From Branchipolynoe longqiensis (Eukaryota > Annelida > Polychaeta > Phyllodocida > Polynoidae), in assembly GCA_030323885.1 (NCBI GenBank), contig CM059199.1:35534590-35598589 (forward strand): a stretch of DNA of 64,000 bases, in the 5' to 3' direction. Below the pieces are notes generated by a model. It was given only the letters and a program-made list of their open reading frames with translations. It was not told where the DNA came from and ran no database searches. Shown in pieces: positions 21,149-30,979 of the stretch (positions are counted from its first letter, which is position 1; every line of letters starts with the position of its first letter). Position numbers and translations under genes: made by a program.

Positions 21149-21240
21149 TGTTATTGTTATTGTTAGAGTACTATTCTTATTGTTATTGTTAGTGCTGTTG
21201 TTGTTATTGTTATTGTTCTTGTTATTGTTCTTCGACATGT
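21149..21240. repeat. TTATTG microsatellite
   Basis: Interrupted TTATTG/TTGTTA array. Confidence 0.9.
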
Positions 21241-21453
21241 GTGCTCATCACCATGAGAGTATGAGTACCCCCTCGTTAATATTTATAGTTCTGTGATGTG
21301 ACATAAGGTATGGAAGGAATGGCGTAAAACATATTCACACATCTTCGAAATCAGGTTGGAAAATAATCCGAACCATTCATATAAGTATGATATTCCCTAA
21401 AGTACAACTTGTACACAGAAATGATTTTCAGACACATTGAAGATTGCAAGTGA

Positions 21454-21962
21454 GTGACAATAGGTGGCATGAACATCAACAATCTTAGATATGCCGATGA
21501 CAGTGTAATACTAGCAGACAGTGAGACAAACCTACAAGATATAGTGAATAGAATCAATAAAGCTGGAATACTATTCAACATGAAGATGAATGCTAGGAAG
21601 ACCAAAACAATGGTTATAAGTAAAAAGACAGATAAACCAAATATCAATATAACCATAGATGGTACAAACATAGAACAAGTATCCGAATTCATATATCTCG
21701 AACAAAAGATTACAAATGATAGAAACTTATTTATTTTGGCCACATCATTCGTCAGAGTTCAATATACCGTACATTGTTGGAAGGGAAGGTGAATGGCAGC
21801 AGAGGGAGAGGGAGACCAAGAACATCATGGTTTACAAATATTTCACAGTGGACAGGCTTGAATTATTCACAGTCTATCAGAACAGCACACCATCGGGACA
21901 AGTGGAGAACCATTGTATCCAACCCTCGTTGTGTCCAACCCTCGACTAGAGGACGGAACTAG
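21454..21962 (+). pseudogene. RTE-like LINE RT fragment with internal deletion
   Basis: Encodes the RT palm catalytic region: GGMNINNLRYADDSVILAD contains the YADD box, followed by QDIVNRINKAGILFNMKMNA, RKTKTMVISKK and a FIYLEQKIT strand. It then jumps at about 21722 to the C-terminal region (LIYFGHIIRQSSIYRTLLEG, KVNGSRGRGRPRTSW, WTGLNYSQSIRTAHH). The copy at 59575 shows that intervening sequence (YGAETWTISKK and what follows) is missing here; the junction has AGAAAC in common. Fingers, endonuclease and 5' parts are absent. The 3' part is almost identical to the 59575 copy, so the family moved recently. Not functional in this form. RTE-like clade is inferred from motif phrasing. Confidence 0.8.
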
Positions 21963-22142
21963 TGATTGATTACCTAAAGGACACTCAGTTAGGCTGATTG
22001 ATACTAATAGCCACAGCTGGACCACTGAGACCCTCAGACCATGAATGGGTCTAGTTAACTCCTAGACAAACTATATATTTATTTATATGCAGTCACTGCG
22101 TCATTACCATGGTCGAGTTATTACTGGCGTCGCACCGAGGAC

Positions 22143-22188
22143 GTGAAAACAACACAATTGGTTCATTGTTGGAGTTTTATGTGCTGGT
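22143..22188 (-). mobile_element. SINE-A, 3' piece split by an insertion
   Basis: TTGTTGGAGTTTTATGTGCTGG is the start of a minus-strand SINE-A that resumes at 22507 after the insertion at 22201-22494. Confidence 0.8.
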
Positions 22189-22200
22189 AATATGTAAGGT

Positions 22201-22494
22201 TCCCCCAATGTGTTGCTACCTTGTCGTGGTGGGGAGGCTTGTGTGCCTCCGTGACCATGAGAGCCCCCTGGCAGGTTTAACCAAGTCGGGCAGGACTCAT
22301 GGTAGAGGACAGACTAAGAGCAGCAACTGGTCCTCCAGGTTGGGGGTTGGGCGTGGGGCCAACAACCCCACCCCGGAAAAAGAACAACGTTACAGAATCA
22401 CGAACAAGAAACTCAAGGCCCAGGACCGGGAAAACTGGAGAGCCCTTGTTCGTGGCCTATGCCCAAAGTTGGGTGTTAGGCGACACACACACAC
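22201..22494 (+). mobile_element. Internally deleted LINE with 12-bp TSD
   Basis: 294-bp insert between exact duplications AATATGTAAGGT (22189-22200, 22495-22506) inside a SINE-A. The 5' part (GCTACCTTGTCGTGGTGGGG, CCTCCGTGACCATGAGAG) resembles the 5' region of a LINE family widespread in invertebrates (from memory). The 3' part codes for AQDRENWRALVRGLCPKLG, like the C-terminal end of RTE/CR1-type RTs, and runs into a CA tail. Endonuclease and RT are absent. It is a short element with LINE 5' and 3' ends, moved as one unit. Confidence 0.75.
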
Positions 22495-22506
22495 AATATG
22501 TAAGGT

Positions 22507-22800
22507 CATATCAGGACGGCTACCGACTTGTGACAGTGCGCACTCATGGTGAATGTATAGTGCAGCCCCACTAGGAAATCGGGCCGCTGGTACGATGACC
22601 CAATATTCCATTCAGTTACATTATCCTGACACTGAGCTAATCAGTCCTTGCCTTATCCTAATAATGCCGAGTGCTAGGCTAGGAAGTGACCAGTATCAAT
22701 TTGCTAAGTCATCGGTTTGAATCAACTAGGAAACGAACTACCGATATCCCACACGCAAGCCCTGCACTTTACCAATTCGGCCACCACGCCCGGTGCAGTC
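22507..22800 (-). mobile_element. SINE-A, remainder after the insertion
   Basis: Middle (CATATCAGGACGGCTACCGA, TAGTGCAGCCCCAC), body (GCCTTATCCTAATAATGCCG) and head with the alternative T2-type end (CCAATTCGGCCACCACGCCC). Confidence 0.85.
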
Positions 22801-22924
22801 GGAAGAACATAACTATAGTTATGATTCTACTTGAGGCTTGGCCTTCAGGCTGCCTAGGCATACCATTATCAACAGGGCAATGATCTGACAAAGAACGATG
22901 GTCACATACAAATATCAATGAAAA

Positions 22925-23060
22925 TGATATAGACACAGGTATGCATGGGTAGGGTGAGTACATCAGGAAGCCTAGATGACCTAATGGTTAGAATGCTGCA
23001 ATAGCACAAATGTGGGTTTGATAACGGCTTTAAGCACAATTTTTACTTTTATTTTACACC
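22925..23060 (+). mobile_element. SINE-D, degenerate
   Basis: AGGTATGCATGGGTAGGGTG leader, CCTAGATGACCTAATGGTTA (A box region), GTGGGTTTGATAACG (B box region, mutated). Confidence 0.6.
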
Positions 23061-23189
23061 CCTCCCATCTCACACACCTGTTCATCCTTTCTTCAGTCAT
23101 TGACCGGAAAACGTTGCCCAAACTAAAGAGTGTACAGAATTCCTGTGCAGAAGATCCCAGCTGAGTGAAATCGACATGGCTGTCAAGTA

Positions 23190-23352
23190 CTACGTTTTGG
23201 CCGTAAAGACTACGGTTTGCACATAAAATTACAACTGGGTTGGTCTCTCGTTGCCGCAGAACTACAAAGTCACCTTGAATGTGTATTGTTACAAGCCGCT
23301 ACCATTCCTATTATGAGCTTATGTGTTGCTAGGATGTAAATCCCCAACACAT
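23190..23352 (+). mobile_element. SINE-A 3' part, degenerate
   Basis: GGTCTCTCGTTGCCGCAG, TACAAAGTCACCTTGAATGT, CCTATTATGAGCTTATGTGTTGCTAGGATG with about 20% divergence. Confidence 0.55.
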
Positions 23353-25020
23353 TCGCAGCGCCCGCTGCCACTTGTAAACTGCATTAGTGCCACCCCATAA
23401 TTTCCCACGCTCCTCTAGAGGCTAAGACGAATCCTTTTAGTGATTTTCTTGGGGTTCTATCTCTATTTGCTAATCTATTTATATTCATCAGAATCAATAT
23501 GTTTTTCAGCGTTCAGGCACTGAGTCTTCTGACATCAATTATTTCTTACAGTTTAAATTGACACAAGCAAGTTAAGAACATCGTTTTTTAATGCCTGTTA
23601 GCTCCCTTTCTTCTCCATTGGTAATCAGCATTAGGTCAAACTAGTTGAACATTAAGTAGGTACTCCACATTGTGCAGATACGCTGTCCGCATCGCGAAAT
23701 CTGACATAATTTAACCATTCTAAAACTGCTTCAATCTCCACTAATTTTTAAATACAAATTATATCAGGTCAATGCCTGTTTCTTTTGTCTTTCAGGGTGT
23801 TCAATTTTTAAATTAACATGATGAAATAAAATAGAGTCAAGTGACACTTGTTTAGGTGTACTATCAGCAGCTCTGTGCATGTTTGTCATTTTCTTTGCAT
23901 CCAGTCTTAGCCACTCCCCTCCCTAAAATTGCTATCTTGCTGAGTATGGTCACCTGAGCTTAAAATAACTACCAATGAAAGATTGAGAAAAAGACGGGCT
24001 TCATTAGCATATCAAACATGCCTGTCTTAGAGTGGGAAATTTGATTGAACAGAAGAAGTGAAAATATTCAGAAGCTCATTCTCCTTGAAAATTTATCAGG
24101 ATCATCCTGAAAATTATATCATGAGAAAGCTCAGGTTTTCCTCTACCTAATCAGAACAATATTTTGTTGAGATTTATATCATACTCGGCAAGGTTGGTCT
24201 GAGAAATGACCATGTCTTCATGTCTCCAGCACCAGAGCGACAAACATGGTGTTGATTGAAGCTTCTGTTTCGGCAGAAAAAGCTTGATGTGGCACCCATC
24301 AACAATGACTTTAGAGTATAGAAGGTGCCAAACATTAAAAACATTTCTGAAGCCTATTGTCGCCAGAGGGAATCTGTTTAATCATCTTAATAAAGTTAAT
24401 CTATATGCGACCTAGACTTGTAGTCAGCTAGCAATGCCTATAAAAGTGAACTTCATTTTTTGCCTCATATTAATTTAAAACATGTATGATCATATGCAGT
24501 TTTTGATTCTGATTATTTTAGAATATTTCAAAGAATTTATCATTAACCCTGAAGATATTCAGTAGATATTAAGGAATTTAGCAAGTTTAGCATGAAATAT
24601 CTGACAGATCTGGAGCCTGTTATTTGTGCTATAGAGAGTGAGATTCTTTAATATTGGACAAATTATACGCAACATAGCATTTGAGTTGGGGCCTTAAAAA
24701 CCTAGATTTCCCAAATTTGGAAGTGTGCACAAAAAATGGTCAAAAAATGAATCTTTAAAATCTTATAATTTCAAAACTTTTCAAGAGATCTATATACATT
24801 TGATATCACTGGAATTGGATTTAAAAGATCGATACACCTATATAATTTAAAAAACTGAAACATTAAAATAAAAAATCACTTTGGAGTACCTACATTAAGT
24901 AAGCCAGAATTCTCTTTGGTAAATATTGTGTTATTTGCTTGTCACAATATGATTATATGTCATAATGATATGTTTTTGATTACTGAGAAGAATTCGTCCA
25001 TTTTTGTGATTTAATAAGTA
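23353..25020. other. No gene recognised
   Basis: AT-rich, non-repetitive to the eye, no frame with a recognisable domain. If the LINE beginning at 25021 has a longer 5' part, it is not visible here. Confidence 0.5.
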
Positions 25021-26019
25021 TTGGTGTTCAGACATAATATTGAGCTTGGTACTTTATTCATCGACGTTTGGAAAGGGAAAAGCGGTGTAAAGAATGGAAA
25101 TTGCTCCTATTCCATCTCTTGGGTTGCTGTTGGAGGATGCCAAAGTCCCAGAACATCCCCATGGTCGTTGAGAAAGCCATCGGTTATCCTCCGACTCACG
25201 GAACTGAGGAAATCTGGGACACATCCACTCGAGTACCAAGGACTGCATGCAGATATTCAAGGCCAGTTTGCAGACCACCTCTCCATATACACTGATGGTT
25301 CGAAAGACCAAAGCCGGGTAGCTGCTGCGGCAGTCTGCCGACGGGAAAAATTTGGTGTACGTTTGCCCGATCAGAGCTCGATTTTCACTGCAGAGGCCCA
25401 AGCACTCCTTCTCGCTTTGGAATGTATCGAGGTATCCAACCACACTAACTATGTTATATACAGTGATTCCTTCTCTTGCCTCCTGGCTGTTGCTGGACTG
25501 AAAACGAATCACCCTATTCTAGCAACGGTCATTTATAAAATGAACCAACTGACAACAGATGGGTATGATATCCACCTGTGCTGGGTGCCTGGCCATGCTG
25601 GCATACAAGGAAACGAACGAGCTGATCAGGCTGCGAAGAAGGCCCTGAACTGTGATCTTGAACCGTGTCTGATCCCTCACTCTGATCTGAAACCATTAAT
25701 AGCCACCCACATAAAATCCAAATGGCAACATGAGTGGGATGAAAACATCAATAAACTTAAAGAAATTGAACCATCTGTGGGAAAGCCACCACAGACTCAT
25801 GCGGGAGGTCGACGGGACCAAGTGGTCCTTAGTCGCTGCCGTGTTGGCCACTCGTGGCTTACACATGCTTTTCTGCTCAAGGGGGAACCTCCCCCTGAAT
25901 GTATTGGGTGTCAGTCCCCACTGACACTCAAACACATTTTACTAAGTTGCGTTGATTTGTTGGCCCTGTGCCAACGGTTCTACACTGCAGGCAGTATGCA
26001 TGACCTTTTTACATTTTAG
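25021..26019 (+). pseudogene. I/Nimb-like LINE: RNase H domain and C-terminal zinc knuckle
   Basis: 332-codon open stretch covering the end of a LINE ORF2. RNase H catalytic residues are all in place: Asp92 in YTDGSK, Glu125 in FTAEAQALL, Asp149 in YSDS, His192 in VPGHAG and Asp202 in ERADQAAK. Downstream, CIGCQSPLTLKHILLSC is a CCHC-type knuckle. RNase H degrades the RNA strand of RNA-DNA hybrids during retroposition; presence after RT marks the I/Nimb group. RT and endonuclease are missing. Residues before about 55 match poorly and a frameshift near 25160 is likely. Compared with the copies at 43194 and 61224, about 19 bases are deleted at 25997, creating an early TAG and losing the last 23 or so residues. 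The first codon is arbitrary. Confidence 0.85.
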
Positions 26020-26300
26020 CCTTTTTGAGGGCAGCTGGACTGTACCACCTTATATAGTTTGCTAAATGGATTCTATTAATTATTAATGAAACTTTTCTTT
26101 TTCTATGGGAATTTGTTTCCCTTGACCACAGATATATGATTGTGAGCTTTCTAATTTAATTAGTGTCTATTGGCACATAATTGATTGTCTGCTTTTACAT
26201 GTAAAAGCGATGGTTTGAACAAAAAACAAACATTTCTCGCCGTGAATATGGCCTATGCTGCCGACACGGCGTAAAGCAACCACCAATCAATCAATCAATC
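26020..26300 (+). mobile_element. LINE 3' UTR and tail
   Basis: Matches the minus-strand segments at 42943-43190 and 60980-61223. Contains the 18-bp palindrome GCTTTTACATGTAAAAGC (26191-26208), a terminal hairpin (26238-26271) and ends in a CAAT repeat. Confidence 0.85.
26238..26271 (+). other. LINE 3' terminal stem-loop
   Basis: CGCCGTG (26238-26244) pairs perfectly with CACGGCG (26265-26271) around a 20-nt loop AATATGGCCTATGCTGCCGA, then TAAAGC. In some LINEs such a terminal hairpin is what the RT recognises (known for eel and zebrafish L2-type LINEs). Confidence 0.8.
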
Positions 26301-26384
26301 TTGGGTTGCAACTAAAGCCCAAACCGTAAAATGTTGTTATCAAATCGGAATTAGTAGAAACCAGAAAACGGGGGCCAGAGGGGA

Positions 26385-26590
26385 AGTTATTGGTTGTTGG
26401 ATTACCGGGATAGGGCACAGACTGGTTAGCTCAGTGTAAGGATAATGTAGCTGAGTTGGAAATTGGGTCATGGTGCTGGCGGGCTGGTCTCCTAGTGGAG
26501 CAGAACTATAAAGTCGCCAATAATTTGCACTATCACAAGTCGGTACCCATCTTAGATGTGGACAGGACGTAATACCCCCAACAAACAATA
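26385..26590 (+). mobile_element. SINE-A 3' part
   Basis: GGGCACAGACTGGTTAGCTC, GGATAATGTAGCTGAG, GGAGCAGAACTATAAAGTCG, CACAAGTCGGTACCCATC; the hairpin region is partly deleted (CATCTTAGATGTGGACAGGACG). Confidence 0.8.
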
Positions 26591-27040
26591 TAATTAGTGA
26601 GGCAATTTCATCATTGCCTCAGTCAACAAACAAACAATATCATTATTGTTTATTGTTTCTGTATATCAATGCACATGCCCCTTTAAAACTACCTCGTCGA
26701 TATTGCTCACGAGATTAGGTTATATCTATGACATTGTTCTTATGCTTTCCTAATTTAAGTAATGTAAATTAATATCTCCATAATAACAACAAATTAAGCG
26801 GATTTGTTATCAGTAATATGAACGGTCTGACTGCAGATATTACAGGCCAGCTGCAGCCAGCGCTGATACTTATATCCGCCTTGTGGTGTGTGTTCCCTTG
26901 TTCCATCTTGGCTTGTGACATTGTGATGCACCACACAGACAATGAACATGTTCATACTCTATGTTCCCGGTAAGTATGTCACATGTGCCATGCACAAGGC
27001 CATATGGTCCCGCAGTCCAACCTATGGGAATGGGCCCTAA
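26591..27040. other. No gene recognised
   Basis: No repeat family or domain recognised. Confidence 0.45.
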
Positions 27041-27416
27041 TACCCCAGTCACACGAGAGACAGCGTTCGCCGCCAACCTCCCTACGCCCACAAGGACGCC
27101 AACCACCCAGCGTTCCATTGGATACATTGATTCAAACACGTTTTAGGCGCCATGTCGGCGCCGACCACATGGTGACTGCAGCATCCAATGGCAATTCGCC
27201 AACCCAGGGCGGCGCCAGGGCGGCGCCAGGGCGGCGCCAGGGCGGCGCCAGGGCGGCGCCAGGGCGGCGCCAGGGCAAAAAATTTCCGAAATGGGCGCCG
27301 GGTGGTTGGCGATTTCGCGGCGCCAGGACTCAATCAGGGCGTAGGGAGGGCGCAAGGAGCAGGTTTTGACGTCGCGAATCGATCGTTAGCGAACGCAGGC
27401 CCCGTGTGACTGGGGT
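27041..27416. mobile_element. TIR/minisatellite element D
   Basis: Inward ends TACCCCAGTCACACGAG and TACCCCAGTCACACGGGG; both arms also share GCGTTCGC and CCTCCCTACGCCC. Centre (27205-27276) is about 6.5 copies of the 11-bp unit GGGCGGCGCCA. Flanks are CTAA and AAGC, so no clean TTAA duplication. GC content is far above the surroundings; reading frames through the array are artefacts. Confidence 0.7.
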
Positions 27417-27955
27417 AAAGCAAAACACAGATTCATTGTCTGTGTGGCGGGAAACAAGGTCACAAGCAAACATTGAACAAATGAACGTGCCACCAGGGAA
27501 CAGTTAATGGATACACAGTCTTAGTCAATCCAGATAGGTTCCAAAGCTAGCCACCAGGAGGCACAACGGCACTACTTGGGGTCCCGGCCGACTGAGTATT
27601 AATGACTAGCATACTTATTTCCGGTGTGGCCTATTGCTATTTATATAACTATGTGAAACAGTTTCTCTTCCAAGGCTCTATGGATGCTTGTTAGCCACAG
27701 GATATGACGTCTGAATTAAATGTTTGACTAATGAATAAGTGTCATGAGTGTGATTACAATTTGCATTTTGTAAGAAAATATATGCCCACATTCAACGTTG
27801 AACATTTCAGATTTCCGTGACAATTTAAATCGAGGTATATAAAAGTGATTAACAAAACTGCTAGTATTAAGGCAGCTCCACCAGTACCGACCAATTCCGT
27901 TTTAGAACGTTCCCAGAATAATATTTGCATAACATACCTTGTACCGCACATTCTA
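27417..27955. other. No gene recognised
   Basis: AT-rich; no recognisable repeat or domain. Confidence 0.45.
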
Positions 27956-27967
27956 TTGCCATTAATA

Positions 27968-28012
27968 GTTGTTTGTAGGGCCTTTTCATCTTGGCAATAT
28001 CTAAGGTCATAT
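27968..28012 (-). mobile_element. SINE-A tail micro-insertion
   Basis: 45 bp (GTTGTTTGTAGGGCC to CTAAGGTCATA) between 12-bp duplications TTGCCATTAATA (27956-27967) and TTGCCAGTAATA (28013-28024), one mismatch. Confidence 0.75.
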
Positions 28013-28227
28013 TTGCCAGTAATATATTCTTATCTACTGATATGGTAGTAAGAACCACCACCAAAAAGAAGAAAAAAATACCTAAAACTTTACAACAATA
28101 ATGGATCCATCAATCATAATTTCTAAAGCTTCAAATAATCTATTCTCTGGCAATTATTTAGAGCCCAACTATGCTCTGACAGTCTACATGGTCAAACTGT
28201 TGCTATTAAGTGAATTAAACACTAAAA

Positions 28228-28650
28228 CCCTGGTCACATACACGTTAGTGAACATAGTTGAACGTAGGATAGATTATCGTGGGTCAAACATGGTGTAATT
28301 ACGTTAAACTATAGTGAAAAACGTTAAGGTACGGCAGGTTTTGGTATGGATAAATACGTTACAGTGTGGATCCGGTACGTTCAACTACGTTTTACTACGC
28401 TATGCTACGTTATAGCACGGTCTACCACGTTCAACCACGTTCAAGCACTTTCAACCATGGTCACCCACGGTCAACCATATTCAACTATGTCCAACTATGT
28501 TCAACTACATTCAACTACGTTCAACTACGTTCAAAGTAAGCTAGCATCCACTACGGTCAACTAGGTGCAAGTACGCTACTAAAGTAGGCTAGAGTATGCT
28601 AGAGTATTCTAGAGTACATTAAGAGTATGGAGACTTCACCACAGTACAGT
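28228..28650. mobile_element. TIR/minisatellite element C, right end lost
   Basis: Left end CCCTGGTCACATACACGTTA, then GTGAACATAGTTGAACGTAG, close to the right TIR of element B; preceded by CTAA. Interior 28371-28530 is diverged units of TTCAACTACG that keep a strict 10-bp step; 28571-28620 is a second 10-bp array (AGTATGCTAG type). The right TIR is absent, replaced by a SINE-A piece at 28655. Confidence 0.7.
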
Positions 28651-28654
28651 ACAG

Positions 28655-28798
28655 TACAGGTCATGGTGCTGGTGGCCTGGTCTTCCAGTGGAGCAGCACT
28701 ATAAAGTCGCCATGAGTGCGCACTGTCACAAGTCGGTACCCGTCCTGATATGACCTTAGATGTTGCTAGGACGTTAAACAACAACAAACAAACATCTT
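28655..28798 (+). mobile_element. SINE-A 3' half
   Basis: CAGGTCATGGTGCTGGTGGC through CCTGATATGACCTTAGATG, GCTAGGACGTTAAACAACAA. Hairpin intact. Confidence 0.9.
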
Positions 28799-28867
28799 CA
28801 ATAATACATTATGAAGCTTGTACAGGATCCTCAGGCTGGTGGCAGTGTCATACGGGTGATACAAATG

Positions 28868-29057
28868 GGAGTTCTCTGTTGCGGCCTCATCAAAGGCCAG
28901 TTGCTCTCATACCATGTCTATGTGGTGTGGGAGGTTAACAATCCCTTGGGTCGGTTAAAGTGTAGGCTCGGGATTTCTATTGACACACTGTCTAATGGTG
29001 AAAGCAAGTCTATTCAGACTCATCCATGACAGGCAGTATAAATCTTCAAGAACAACT
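28868..29057 (+). mobile_element. SINE-C 3' part
   Basis: GTTGCTCTCATACCATGTC, GGGAGGTTAACAATCCCTTG, GTCTAATGGTGAAAGCAAG, GCAGTATAAATCTTCAAG. Confidence 0.8.
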
Positions 29058-29180
29058 ATTGCGAATAGAGCAGGAATCGAACCAACACCTTTTGCATTCC
29101 ACGCTAGTGTAACAATTATTATACCACCTAGACTCCCGGATGTCATCACCATATCCATGCCCACATATCTATGTAGCAAG
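29058..29180 (-). mobile_element. SINE-D 5' part
   Basis: Complement of the D head: GCAGGAATCGAACCAACACC (B box), CTAGTGTAACAATTATTATA and CCACCTAGACTCCCGGATG (A box region). It abuts the SINE-C tail tail-to-tail. Confidence 0.7.
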
Positions 29181-29194
29181 GATTGGTTAATTTC

Positions 29195-29275
29195 AGGATA
29201 ATGTGACTGAGTGGGAAATCAGGTCATTGTGCCAGCGGCCTGGTATCCCATCTGGACAACACTCTGTAGATCTAT
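29195..29275 (+). mobile_element. SINE-A middle fragment
   Basis: TTCAGGATAATGTGACTGAG, AAATCAGGTCATTGTGCC, GCGGCCTGGTATCCCA; 5' and 3' parts absent. Confidence 0.7.
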
Positions 29276-29404
29276 TCAATTGGACATCGTAAATCAACAA
29301 AGAATACCTTGCATCGAAATTGCATTGTGTACACTTCAGAATGTACTTCACACTTCAATTTACTTCATAAACCATGTACAAAATTGGGGTAAATACACAC
29401 ATAC

Positions 29405-29475
29405 GGTCGGGAAACCAGTGCTACAGCGCTGACAAAATATATATATATGAATAAAATTGATTTACCAAAGAGAAA
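29405..29475 (+). mobile_element. SINE-M 3' tail fragment
   Basis: AAACCAGTGCTACAGCGCTG (hairpin AGTGC/GCGCT), a TA run, then ATGAATAAAATTGATTTACC. Confidence 0.55.
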
Positions 29476-29483
29476 CAAAAAAA

Positions 29484-29575
29484 GGTCGCCCTGAGTGCGC
29501 ACTGTCACAAATCGGTACCCATCCTGATATGACCTTAGGTGTTGGCAGTATGTAAAACCCCAAATAAACAACCAT
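29484..29575 (+). mobile_element. SINE-A 3' part
   Basis: GTCGCCCTGAGTGCGCACTG, AATCGGTACCCATCCTG, ATGACCTTAGGTGTTGGCAG; hairpin closing strand decayed. Confidence 0.8.
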
Positions 29576-29823
29576 AACCTCCCCTGAGCTGCACCTTTTT
29601 ACACCACATAAATAAGAAGGTAGATGCGCAATCGCCAGCTTGAGAGTCACCAAAGCAACGGCAGAAAGCCACACCTCTTTCCGATTTAGTGCTTGGAATA
29701 AACATTAACAAAAATAGTACCCTGGACCCTTACTTTTTTGCCAGGCAGCAAGTCCGGTAGGTGGCAGCACTGCGAATGGCTAACAGGATTTCGCGATTAG
29801 TTTGAATTCCATTTGATCCCTCG

Positions 29824-29925
29824 GGTTGGTTGGTTGGTTGCTGGAATGTCACGTTCTACCAACATCTATGGTCGACTTGTCCCACTGCACACTCATGGTG
29901 ACTTTATACTGCTGGCCCACTGGGA
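29824..29925 (-). mobile_element. SINE-A, 3' piece, split by fold-back element
   Basis: GTTGGTTGGTTGCTGGAATG to CCCACTGGGAGACCAG. The remainder is at 30684-30895, so the 758 bp between are an insertion. Confidence 0.85.
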
Positions 29926-30683
29926 GACCAGGGGCCAATATGCATTAGTCGGGGTTAGCGAGCCAAACCCCTGGTTAAGGGCGATCTCCGGGTTAGCGGC
30001 AAAAAGTCGGTATGTATGGACCACTGTTAGGGGAACTCCGCGAGTTTAATGTCGTCTATGCTAACCCCAACCCATATCAAGTTTACCGTCGAGGTTAGGG
30101 ACCGATTAGGCCCAAATCTATTCAATGCGATCATATTTAACAGAATTACATACTCAAATCGTGAAATTTCATTAAATTAACCCTAAATTCGACCCGATAT
30201 TAATGCCTCCACTACATCGGCGGCAATATTAATATTGTCGAATCAACGAATGTAAACTAAACAAATCGCCTCTGCCGCCGCATCGATGTCGCTATCCATA
30301 CGGTCGGCGGCGATTTGTTTTGTGTACATTCGGCGATTTGACAATATTAATATCACCGCCGTTGTAGCGGCAGCGTTAATATCAGTTCAAATTTAGGGTT
30401 AATTTAATTAAATTTCACGATTTGAGTATGTAATTCTGTTAAATATGATCGCATTCAATAGATTTGGGCCTAATATATTACCGCCGATGCGGCTGCGGCG
30501 GCTGTGGTGGCTACAGGCACAGATAGATTTCCAAAATCTATAAATAACTGCTAGGTTAGCTAACGCCTCTGCGCTTTGGCTCCATACATACCGTGACTGA
30601 ATTTCCAACGCCGGTGTTAGCTAACCCGGACCCTGCCCTTAACACTGGAGCCGATAAATAATTCTTCATGCATACGGGCCCAG
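29926..30683. mobile_element. Fold-back element, copy 2, nested in SINE-A
   Basis: Ends GGGGCCAATATGCATTAG and (right, inward) GGGCCCGTATGCATGAAG. The left arm contains AATGCGATCATATTTAACAG, CATTAAATTAACCCTAAATT and GCGGCAATATTAATATTG; the right arm is its reverse complement in the same order (GATTTGTTTTGTGTACATTC, TTTAGGGTTAATTTAATTAA, TGTTAAATATGATCGCATTC). Arms of about 250-300 bp, non-coding. Its position within a SINE proves mobility. A short duplication involving CCAG may flank it but is not clear. Confidence 0.8.
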
Positions 30684-30895
30684 GACTCCATGACCTGAAA
30701 TCCGACTCAGTCACCTTATCCTAGCACTGAGCCAACCAGTCCTTGCCGTAACCTAATAATGCAGAGCGCCTGGCTAGGAAGTGACAAGTATCAGTTTTTG
30801 TAAGCCATTGGTTTGACTTGACCGGGAATTGAACTTCCGACCTTTCGCACGGGAGGCCTGCGCTCTACCGATTCGGCCACCGGGTCTGAGTGTTT
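30684..30895 (-). mobile_element. SINE-A, 5' part after the fold-back element
   Basis: CATGACCTGAAATCCGACTC, CCTTGCCGTAACCTAATAATG, GCGCCTGGCTAGGAAGTGAC, and a T2-type head (CGCTCTACCGATTCGGCCACC). Confidence 0.85.
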
Positions 30896-30979
30896 TGCAG
30901 CTTGTTGGAGGCCCATGTACACCCGAGGCATCTGCTCCTTTTGCAGATCCGATCATCAGCTTTTCGAGTTGCGTAAGCA

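Noticed and set aside
25021..26019. Host RNase H gene
   Set aside because: Repeat copies, LINE-type 3' UTR, simple-repeat tail and a CCHC knuckle identify it as LINE ORF2.
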